Shown here piece by piece: positions 33,421-39,791 of a DNA stretch of 64,000 nucleotides. The notes under the pieces are model-generated. The model worked only from the letters and a program-made list of their open reading frames with translations. It had not been told where the DNA came from and made no database searches. The stretch is taken from positions 81,889 to 145,888 of the forward strand of contig JAFVXI010000013.1 of assembly GCA_017501245.1 (NCBI GenBank), read 5' to 3'. The translations under genes were made by a program, and so were the position numbers. Within the stretch, counting starts at the first letter, position 1. Every line of letters starts with the position of its first letter. The DNA is from Clostridia bacterium. Lineage in GTDB: Bacteria; Bacillota; Clostridia; Oscillospirales; CAG-272.

Positions 33421-33760
33421 ATGATCCACTCGGGCTTGCAGTATGGTACGACCGGTTTTAGCCGGAGGCTACATAATCAAGCGAAGCCGAGTCTGAATGC
33501 TCGCATTCAAGCGAGCGAGCGCAGATTGCTCCGCGAGCGCATCGTGTCAGCGATGCATAGCGCATAGCGCCGCCAGCGTAGGTGGCGTGCTCACGTGGAG
33601 TATAACCGGTCGGTCCAAGGTTCGCATTCCCGCCGCAGAGCGCGTAGTGCTCGCACTTAAGCGGCAAGGCGAGGAATATTGGCGCTCTGCGCCAACGACC
33701 TTGATGGCGAGGTCAGCCCTTGCGGTTTTATCTAGCGCAAAGCCGACTTGTATCAAGACA
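33421..33760. other. Hairpin-rich segment at the left border of the defence island
   Basis: About 340 bp without a gene, dense in short palindromes (for example CGCC-GCCAGCGTAGG-TGGCG-like near 33569, GGCGCTCTGCGCC near 33680, ATCGTGTCAGCGAT near 33541) and containing an interrupted copy of the tRNA 3' half (33602-33624 and about 33708-33718). Base composition is GC-rich compared with the AT-rich genes that follow. Confidence 0.6.
33602..33624 (+). repeat. Truncated copy of the tRNA 3' half, attachment-site-like
   Basis: ATAACCGGTCGGTCCAAGG plus TTCG is identical to tRNA positions 33338-33360 (23 bp), 264 bp downstream of the intact copy. It breaks in the T loop; a further CCTTGATGG matching the tRNA's 3' T-stem appears at about 33709, after an insert of about 85 bp. 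Direct repeats of tRNA 3' ends are the classic scar of integrase-mediated insertion. Confidence 0.8.
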
Positions 33761-33871
33761 AGCACACACCCTGCGGTCACTTATTATTTGATTTGTTATT
33801 TTCATGGACAAATTTGAATATTAAACTTACAAAATATCATTTATTACTTATTTTCATTTATATCAAAAAAA

Positions 33872-33923
33872 TCTTGAATTATATCAAGAAGTTCTTGATT
33901 TTTATTCTGGGATGTGATATAAT
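33872..33923 (+). promoter_or_regulatory. Promoter with three TCTTGA/TCAAGA half-sites before the controller gene
   Basis: TTGATT (33895-33900), 17-nt spacer, TATAAT (33918-33923), 27 nt before ATG 33951. Half-sites TCTTGA (33872-33877), TCAAGA (33884-33889) and TCTTGA (33893-33898) form an inverted repeat followed by a direct one overlapping the -35, like the C-box operators of restriction-modification controllers. Confidence 0.7.
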
Positions 33924-33950
33924 GATATATCATAAACAGGAGGTTGTTTT

Positions 33951-34160
33951 ATGGCTATAAGTTATGATAGACTATGGAAATTATTGATAGACAAAAAGAT
34001 AAACAAAACCCAATTAAAAGAGCTTGCGGGCATAAGCACAAATGCGGTTGCAAAATTGGGCAAAAATGAATCTGTATCTTTAGAAACACTGGAAAAAATT
34101 TGTGTTACACTCAATTGTGATATAGGCGACATTGTGGGCTTTGTGCCTGAAAATAATTAA
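33951..34160 (+). CDS. Small XRE-family regulator, probable R-M controller
   Basis: 69 aa, ATG 33951 with AGGAGG 8 nt upstream. One compact HTH: YDRLWKLLIDKKINKTQLKE, GISTNAVAKLGKNESVSLETL, EKICVTLNCDIGDIVGF, of the HTH_26/YozG type. It is 12 nt upstream of the methyltransferase in the same direction, and three half-sites sit in its promoter, so it likely times methylase and nuclease expression, as C proteins do. AT-rich codon use marks the start of the transferred block. Confidence 0.85.
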   Translation: MAISYDRLWKLLIDKKINKTQLKELAGISTNAVAKLGKNESVSLETLEKICVTLNCDIGDIVGFVPENN

Positions 34161-34172
34161 ACGGAGCAAGAA

Positions 34173-35753
34173 ATGAGTACTTTATTAACTATTAGCGAAG
34201 CAAGTAAATTTGCAACTGAATATATTCAAAAAACTGTTACTGAGTCAAACATCTCTTATTTGATTCAATACGGAAGAATTGATAAAATTGAAAATGGAGG
34301 GGTCATATATGTTGACCAAGAACAACTTGTGTCATATTATCAGTCCTTCAGAGGCAAGAAAGAGATAGAGTGGAAAAACATTCTTGGAGATGACACCAAT
34401 TGGGAGCTTTCTTTCGATGGATATAAAGAGGCTGAAACAACTAAGCACGTTCATCGTTTGCATCCGTATAAAGGGAAATATATCCCTCAACTTGTAGAAT
34501 ACTTCTTAGATGAACATACTGATGCTTTCAAAAAAGAAGTGTATTTTCGCCCCGGGGACATAGTATTAGACCCATTCTGTGGAAGTGGCACAACGTTGGT
34601 GCAAGCCAGCGAACTGGGAATCCATGCTGTAGGCGTTGATATATCTGCCTTTAATGCACAAATATCTAACTGCAAAGTTGATTTTTATGATATTGCCAAC
34701 TTAAATCAAGAAATAGCGCGTATCACTTCCGAACTTGAAGAATTTGAAAAAGCGTTGAATTTCGCTGGATTTGAAGCTGAACTTCTGGAGCGCCTGTACG
34801 AATTCAATTCGCAATATTTTCCCTCGCCAGAATTCAAAAAAATGGTTTACCGTAACGAAGTAAACGAAAAGACATATGGCGAAGAAAAGTCGCAAATGTT
34901 CCTACCCATATTTACAGAACTGGCAGAGAAATACGGTGTTTCACTTGCGATATCCGAAGAATCATTCTTGGATAAGTGGTATTTCGAAACGGCAAGACGA
35001 GAAATACATTTTGTGAACAGGCTTATTGAAGAAACGAAAAATGAGGCATCGAAGAGAATTCTTCAAATAATTCTCTCCAGAACGATGCGTTCTTGTCGTG
35101 CCACAACTCATTCGGATTTAGCAACGTTAATCGTTCCTGTATACACAACATATTATTGCACGAAGCACAAGAAGATCTGCAAACCGCTCTTTAGTATTCT
35201 TAAGTGGTGGAAAACGTATTCGCAAGATACGGTCAAAAGAATTTGTCAGTTCAAACAGTTACGAACAGGTACTATGCAACGTTGCTTTGCTGCCGATTCT
35301 TCTACGGTAGACCTTGAAGAATGTATTCGCTCATTGGGTGGCTCAATAGCTGATGCTTATTCGAAAGCCAAAATCAAAGGTATCTTCTGTAGCCCTCCAT
35401 ATGTAGGACTTATTGATTATCACGAACAGCATGCCTATGCATATGAGTTGCTGGGACTTGAAAGGAACGATGAACTTGAAATAGGCTCTATGCAGAAAGG
35501 CCACACAAAGGCCGCTCAGCAAAAGTATGTTGATGATATTTCCGCCGTTTTAATTAACTGCAAGAGATTCTTAACAGAGGATTACGAAGTATTTATTGTT
35601 GCAAACGATAAATATGGCTTGTATGAGAGAATTGCTGAAAACGCTGGGATGATTATTGTTGAACAATTCAAACGCCCTGTCCTTAATCGCACTGAGAAAG
35701 ATAAAAACGCATATTCGGAAATCATTTTTAGAATGAAGGAGAAACCAGTATGA
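34173..35753 (+). CDS. DNA methyltransferase (N4-cytosine or N6-adenine class) with N-terminal HTH
   Basis: 526 aa. SAM-binding motif I DPFCGSGTTLVQASELGI (Asp133) comes first and catalytic motif IV SPPY (407-410) late, with a roughly 220-residue helical region between. SPPY points to amino methylation of C or A, not 5-methylcytosine. Residues 1-55 resemble an excisionase-type winged helix (LTISEASKFATEYIQKTV ... GGVIYVDQEQLVSYY). It protects host DNA from the nuclease encoded next, whose start overlaps its stop by 4 nt. The recognition site cannot be read from sequence. Confidence 0.9.
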   Translation: MSTLLTISEASKFATEYIQKTVTESNISYLIQYGRIDKIENGGVIYVDQEQLVSYYQSFRGKKEIEWKNILGDDTNWELSFDGYKEAETTKHVHRLHPYKGKYIPQLVEYFLDEHTDAFKKEVYFRPGDIVLDPFCGSGTTLVQASELGIHAVGVDISAFNAQISNCKVDFYDIANLNQEIARITSELEEFEKALNFAGFEAELLERLYEFNSQYFPSPEFKKMVYRNEVNEKTYGEEKSQMFLPIFTELAEKYGVSLAISEESFLDKWYFETARREIHFVNRLIEETKNEASKRILQIILSRTMRSCRATTHSDLATLIVPVYTTYYCTKHKKICKPLFSILKWWKTYSQDTVKRICQFKQLRTGTMQRCFAADSSTVDLEECIRSLGGSIADAYSKAKIKGIFCSPPYVGLIDYHEQHAYAYELLGLERNDELEIGSMQKGHTKAAQQKYVDDISAVLINCKRFLTEDYEVFIVANDKYGLYERIAENAGMIIVEQFKRPVLNRTEKDKNAYSEIIFRMKEKPV

Positions 35754-36772
35754 ATAGCAGAAAAAAGCAAGAAATAGCAAAAGTCATTATTAAGCTTCTC
35801 AAATCTCGCTTTGATACTTTTCCCGAGGATGCTACGGCTCCTCGAAACGCGCCTTTTCATAAAGCGTTTTTGCAGGCATTTTCGGATAAGTTTGATGCCG
35901 CGGGAACAAATGTTGATGCAATGATAAGTATGAGTTCTTGGATGCACGGACTCAACACCACATTGGGACAAGTCTTTTTCGAAAGTGTTGCGCATATTCT
36001 GTGCGACGGAGATAAGCGCGGATTTAACGGAAGCGAGTTTAGAATATATGCAGAGCAGGAACGAGTGATCGCCGAAATCATGACCGACTTAAAAAATGGC
36101 GATAGAATTCCAGATATGGTTGCTGAGGATGCACTTATAAAAGCTGGTGAACACGGCGAACTTGTAACCGGAACTAACTTTACTGCTGACTGCTATTTTG
36201 AGGATGAGGAAAATATCGTTGCCATAGAATTGAAATCTGTTCGTCCCAACTCTGGCGAAACTCGTGGCGAAAAGCAAAAGATTCTTAAGGCTAAGGCCGC
36301 GCTTAGAATCATGTACCCGGGTAAAAAGGTTAGTTATTTCTTTGGATTTCCCTTCGATCCTACTGCAGAAACCGATACCGGTTATTGCAAAGAGCGTTTT
36401 ATGGGAAATATGATAGAATTCCCTAAGTTCTGCGATAAGGAGGAAATTCTGCTTGCCGATGGTCTGTGGTCGTATTTATCCGGAGAAGAAGGCACAATGC
36501 AAGAACTCCTTGATTTAATTCGCAGTATAGCAACCGCTAATTTTATGGATGAGTTTAACTTCATCTCTACTCCCGACAATTTGATTTCCGATACCGATAA
36601 GTATATAGAAATCGCTACACGTTGGTGCTTAGAGGATGAAGTCACAATCGCAAATAATATAGAGGCTTTAAAATCCTCTAACAACAAAAGTGTAAGAAAG
36701 AATCTCTATCTCTGCGCATTTGATTCTAACGGACAGTATAATGAAAGAAGAATATCGTTACTTTTGAATTAA
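35750..36772 (+). CDS. Type II restriction endonuclease, TdeIII-like
   Basis: 340 aa. PD-(D/E)XK core: Asp147 in FTADCYFEDEEN, then Glu160-Leu-Lys162 in IVAIELKSVRPNSGETRGEK, followed by ILKAKAALRIMYPGKKVSYF, FGFPFDP and EEILLADGLWSYL, a segment order I associate with TdeIII-family nucleases (from memory, not searched). Position directly downstream of a methyltransferase, with translational coupling, supports the call. It would cut unmethylated foreign DNA. Confidence 0.82.
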   Translation: MNSRKKQEIAKVIIKLLKSRFDTFPEDATAPRNAPFHKAFLQAFSDKFDAAGTNVDAMISMSSWMHGLNTTLGQVFFESVAHILCDGDKRGFNGSEFRIYAEQERVIAEIMTDLKNGDRIPDMVAEDALIKAGEHGELVTGTNFTADCYFEDEENIVAIELKSVRPNSGETRGEKQKILKAKAALRIMYPGKKVSYFFGFPFDPTAETDTGYCKERFMGNMIEFPKFCDKEEILLADGLWSYLSGEEGTMQELLDLIRSIATANFMDEFNFISTPDNLISDTDKYIEIATRWCLEDEVTIANNIEALKSSNNKSVRKNLYLCAFDSNGQYNERRISLLLN

Positions 36773-36794
36773 AAGAAAAAAGAAAGGAAACATC

Positions 36795-37805
36795 GTGGCA
36801 TCAACAGTTAATTCAGTATTTTCAAGTTTTTTAACAAATTCCGTAAATCTTGCACCCCAAAGAGTAACCGCGGCAAGAAATAGCCGGGATGCAATGTTTG
36901 AAAGAATAAACAATCTTAAGGGATTTCTTCCTCTGGCGAAGTCATATCATATGCAATTTGGTTCTTTCGCACGAGGAACTAAAATACGTCCTATAGATGA
37001 CATCGATTTAATCATTTGTTTGAGTGGTGGAGGCCTTCAAGAGTGCACCTCTTCCGGTTGGGATGATTATAAGATTAAGTTAAGTGACACAACGAGCGTT
37101 TTCAAACAATACTGCGATGTTTCGTATCCCAGTTACTACGGTTATGGATATAACCCTACCTACTATCTCAACTCTAATAAAATAAAAAATGCATTCAAGT
37201 CAGCTCTTTGGGCTGAGCACGATTGTAGCAAAGCAGAGTTGCATTCGCGTGGTGAAGCAGTTACATTAAAATTTACCAGTTATGAATGGAATTTTGATAT
37301 CGTGCCGGCGTTTTGTGTATCGGATTATTATCTAATTCCTAACGGTACTGGTGGATGGAAAAAGACAAACCCCAAGCTTGATAGAGATAGGGTAAAAATT
37401 ATAAACTCAAAATGTGGAGGCTATGCTCTTAATCTTGTTCGTATCGTAAAATACTGGAACAGGCGTCAGACCATGGCAACGATGCCTTCTTATTTGCTGG
37501 AGGCTATGGTTATGAATTATTGCGAAGGTGCTTCCGATTTCAGCCAGTTCGTTGATATGGAATTTGCAAATTTCTTAAAATATTTAATTAACAATATCTT
37601 CAATTGTGTATCTGACCCTAAGGGAATACAAGGCAACATCAATACTCTTTCTTATAGCCAAAAACAATCTATATATCAAAGAGCATCATCGGATTATACT
37701 AAGGCTTGTAATGCCATATATGCCGAAACACAAGAAAAAGATCACCCCAAATCCATCAGGATTTGGAGAGAGATATTTGGAGGTGAGTTCCCCGCATATG
37801 GATAG
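36795..37805 (+). CDS. CBASS CD-NTase (SMODS-type cyclic nucleotide synthase)
   Basis: 336 aa from GTG 36795 with AAGGAAA 7 nt upstream. Nucleotidyltransferase motif FGSFARGTKIRPIDDIDLII: Gly-Ser at 56-57, catalytic Asp69-x-Asp71, third Asp168 in YEWNFDIVPAF. The alpha-helical C-terminal half (about 200-336) includes NLVRIVKYWNRR and PSYLLEAMV, as in cGAS/DncV-like enzymes. On phage infection such enzymes make a cyclic di- or trinucleotide that activates an effector, here the pore protein overlapping its 3' end. No Cap2/Cap3 or HORMA/TRIP13 genes follow, so the system is type I-like. Cut off 22 nt from the restriction gene. Confidence 0.88.
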   Translation: MASTVNSVFSSFLTNSVNLAPQRVTAARNSRDAMFERINNLKGFLPLAKSYHMQFGSFARGTKIRPIDDIDLIICLSGGGLQECTSSGWDDYKIKLSDTTSVFKQYCDVSYPSYYGYGYNPTYYLNSNKIKNAFKSALWAEHDCSKAELHSRGEAVTLKFTSYEWNFDIVPAFCVSDYYLIPNGTGGWKKTNPKLDRDRVKIINSKCGGYALNLVRIVKYWNRRQTMATMPSYLLEAMVMNYCEGASDFSQFVDMEFANFLKYLINNIFNCVSDPKGIQGNINTLSYSQKQSIYQRASSDYTKACNAIYAETQEKDHPKSIRIWREIFGGEFPAYG

Positions 37806-38685
37806 CTCAATATATGAAAAGCAAGGTTCTTCTTTATGCATAAAATGCCTTTTTGCTCAGCACGCAAAGTATAATTTGGCAAAATTTATTTCAGGTGCTT
37901 ACTTGATTATTTGTGTAATTGGCGTAGCGCTGTTTACAATAATTAAAACTTTTTACCCCAATGACTTAATCATTGGTCTATCTTTAGGCTTATCATTTGC
38001 CGCAACGTTTGCAAGTGATAGTGTTTTTCGATTAGTAAGCAAGTTAAAAAAAGAAGCGGCTCAAATACAGAATTATTTTGATATTATGCTTTTTTCCAGT
38101 CAAGATAATGCTCAACAATGGCACAACAAATTATCTGACAATGAAATTTACGAAATGGTTAGCAAATACCCAGACCGTGGATTTTCCGACGATGATAAAT
38201 GGTATGAAGATTTTTCGTCTCAACCTAAACATTTGCAAATAGTTTATTGTCAAAAAGAAAGTCTACATTGGGATTATGATTTACGCAAGAAATATAAGAT
38301 TTCTTGTTACGTCTTTTTTGGCGTACTTATATTTGCTATTGTAATAACCGCGATATGTTTGGAACTTTCATTTATATCGTTTCTTGGAGTATGCGCTTGG
38401 GCACTTCCCTTTATAAAATACTGGATTGAATTTAGTAAAAACATAAAGAATGATGAATTGCGTGTTAGGCGTCTTAAAGAAATCATTTTTAGTCACCTAC
38501 ATATGAAAGACGCATTGAACGAAGAAGGGTGGCTTAAGCGAATAATCGAATGGCAAGATTTAATATTCGAGCATAGATGTAAGGCTGTTATGGTTCCAAA
38601 CTTCTTTTATCGTATTTTCAAAGGGCAACAGCAAAGCCAAGAGTATTCTATAGCCGAAAGCATTAACTCTAACGAAAGAACATAA
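37798..38685 (+). CDS. S-4TM family pore-forming CBASS effector
   Basis: 295 aa from ATG 37798, overlapping the CD-NTase stop by 8 nt; GGAGGTGA lies 14 nt upstream inside the CD-NTase gene. The frame is open further upstream but that part is only the shadow of the CD-NTase. Four membrane segments: about 31-50, 54-72, then a soluble stretch (KKEAAQIQNYFDIMLF, KWYEDFSSQPKHLQIVYCQK, ESLHWDYDLRKKYKI), then about 172-193 and 197-215, with a cytoplasmic helical tail. This pair-loop-pair layout and the IQNYFD, WY and YCQKES landmarks match SMODS-associated 4TM effectors, predicted to open membranes and kill the infected cell. Confidence 0.85.
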   Translation: MDSSIYEKQGSSLCIKCLFAQHAKYNLAKFISGAYLIICVIGVALFTIIKTFYPNDLIIGLSLGLSFAATFASDSVFRLVSKLKKEAAQIQNYFDIMLFSSQDNAQQWHNKLSDNEIYEMVSKYPDRGFSDDDKWYEDFSSQPKHLQIVYCQKESLHWDYDLRKKYKISCYVFFGVLIFAIVITAICLELSFISFLGVCAWALPFIKYWIEFSKNIKNDELRVRRLKEIIFSHLHMKDALNEEGWLKRIIEWQDLIFEHRCKAVMVPNFFYRIFKGQQQSQEYSIAESINSNERT

Positions 38686-38725
38686 GTAAATACCGGTTCA
38701 ACTTTCATTAAGCTTGCTCCACCAG

Positions 38726-38758
38726 AAAAAACCTCATCCGAACAGGGTGAGGTTTTTT
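38726..38758 (+). terminator. Terminator of the defence operon
   Basis: Stem ACCTCA (38731-38736) / TGAGGT (38748-38753) extended by A6/T6 flanks; 41 nt after the effector stop. Confidence 0.85.
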
Positions 38759-38762
38759 CAAC

Positions 38763-38935
38763 TAAATCCGCTAATGCGGAATAAATCCACATACGTGGAT
38801 GAAATCGCTAAAGCGATGAGATCTCGCTTACACGAGGTTAAGTTAGCGGATTTAATTTCATCTGAAGCCGCAGGCTGAAGATTTCATCCGAGTGAAACGA
38901 GGATTTCATCACCATAGGTGATTTCATTTGTGATT
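38763..38935. repeat. Array of short hairpins separated by GAAAT/ATTTCAT, right border of island
   Basis: Consecutive palindromes: TCCGC-TAAT-GCGGA, ATCCAC-ATAC-GTGGAT, ATCGCT-AA-AGCGAT, CTCG-CTTACA-CGAG, AGCC-GCA-GGCT, and TCACC-ATA-GGTGA, each followed or preceded by GAAAT or ATTTCAT. An outer 12-bp inverted repeat TAAATCCGCTAA (38763-38774) / TTAGCGGATTTA (38843-38854) encloses the first four. No gene fits. The remaining stretch to 39017 shows nothing further. Confidence 0.75.
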
Positions 38936-39017
38936 CGCCTTTCGTTAAGCATTCTCGATCAAAACCGCCTCCACACCACGCCGTGGCTCAATGCGCAACA
39001 CCGGGATAAACCATATA

Positions 39018-39047
39018 TTGACAAAGCGCATATACTTATGGCATAAT
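39018..39047 (+). promoter_or_regulatory. Sigma-A promoter
   Basis: TTGACA (39018-39023), 18-nt spacer, CATAAT (39042-39047), 31 nt before ATG 39078. Confidence 0.6.
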
Positions 39048-39077
39048 TATTTTACCCATTACTCAAGGAGGATCTAT

Positions 39078-39455
39078 ATGAATATCAATTGGAACAGCAA
39101 GTGGAAATCCGTTTTGGTTTGGTTAAGCGCTTATCTTAATTTCATCGCTTTCGTAGTCGTTGGCGGATATTTCTACGTCAAAAAAGAAGCAGACGAGATT
39201 CAGACCGCAACTAAGCGTGCCTTCCTCGTCACTCTTATCTTTACCGCAATTGGCGCATTCTTCTCGATATTTAATTACATAGGCGGCCTTACGGACAATT
39301 ATTACGCTTCCGCCGCTTACGATTTTTATTCTGTTTCGACGAGCATCGTCAGCATGGCAAAGATCATCGTTTTTGCGACCTTTATCATTCTCGCGCTCGT
39401 AAAAAAGGACGCCCCCTCAGCCCCCGAAAATAATGACGCAGCAGAAAACGAATAA
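39078..39455 (+). CDS. Small three-helix membrane protein of unknown function
   Basis: 125 aa from ATG 39078 with AAGGAGG 6 nt upstream (a longer frame to 38991 lacks a site). Membrane segments about 13-32, 47-68 and 84-107, and an acidic C-terminus (APENNDAAENE). No family recognised. Base composition is closer to the backbone than to the AT-rich island, so it probably lies outside the island. It has its own promoter and terminator. Confidence 0.75.
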   Translation: MNINWNSKWKSVLVWLSAYLNFIAFVVVGGYFYVKKEADEIQTATKRAFLVTLIFTAIGAFFSIFNYIGGLTDNYYASAAYDFYSVSTSIVSMAKIIVFATFIILALVKKDAPSAPENNDAAENE

Positions 39456-39518
39456 TCTGCAAATTCTAAAATCCAAGCAATCCGATTTTCGCCAACTGAG
39501 CTACAACAATCACCCACC

Positions 39519-39552
39519 GCACTCCTCATCCGAGGGGTGCTTTTCTTTTTTT
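39519..39552 (+). terminator. Rho-independent terminator
   Basis: GCACTCCTC-ATCC-GAGGGGTGC (39519-39540, one wobble pair) followed by TTTTCTTTTTTT. Confidence 0.85.
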
Positions 39553-39649
39553 GCTTCAGAATACAGATTGTTTTTGCGCTAGGATTGCTGATTTTCCCGG
39601 TGAAAAACTGTCACTCTGTCCCGTTATTAATAATATTTATAAAATAAAT

Positions 39650-39665
39650 TTGGAAACATTTCCAA
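39650..39665. promoter_or_regulatory. LacI-type operator O1
   Basis: TTGGAAACATTTCCAA, 7-bp arms around CA. Identical to O2, centre-to-centre 55 bp (about five helical turns), placed just upstream of the -35. Suits looping by the tetrameric or dimeric LacI-family protein encoded at 47207. Confidence 0.85.
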
Positions 39666-39671
39666 AAAGGG

Positions 39672-39700
39672 TTGATTTTTAGATATTGCCAATGTATAAT
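39672..39700 (+). promoter_or_regulatory. Promoter of the fructan utilisation locus
   Basis: TTGATT (39672-39677), 17-nt spacer, TATAAT (39695-39700), flanked by the two identical operators; 92 nt before the ATPase ATG. Confidence 0.88.
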
Positions 39701-39704
39701 ACAA

Positions 39705-39720
39705 TTGGAAACATTTCCAA
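39705..39720. promoter_or_regulatory. LacI-type operator O2
   Basis: TTGGAAACATTTCCAA, four bases after the -10, covering the likely transcription start, so a bound repressor would block initiation directly. Confidence 0.85.
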
Positions 39721-39791
39721 AGTGCTAAAATTGTCGATTTTTCATAATTTGTAGTACAAGGATTATTCGTTAAGAAAAAGAGGAGTTGTCT

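Larger units (their letters stand above)
39456..39791. other. Intergenic control region of the fructan locus
   Basis: 336 bp holding the terminator of the small membrane protein, then the promoter and two operators of the fructan locus, each listed separately. No gene. Confidence 0.7.

Noticed and set aside
37606-37797. 64-codon N-terminal extension of the S-4TM effector
   Set aside because: It lies wholly inside the CD-NTase gene in another frame and has no ribosome site; ATG 37798 with GGAGGTGA upstream gives the expected effector length.
33951-38685. Prophage or integrative conjugative element
   Set aside because: No integrase, excisionase gene, relaxase, capsid or replication genes in or near the block; only defence genes are present.
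39492-39504. Minus-strand GTAGCTCAGTTGG, resembling a tRNA D arm, as a right attachment site of the island
   Set aside because: Only 11 bases match the CAU tRNA, in a region conserved in most tRNAs; no acceptor, anticodon or T-arm sequence surrounds it.
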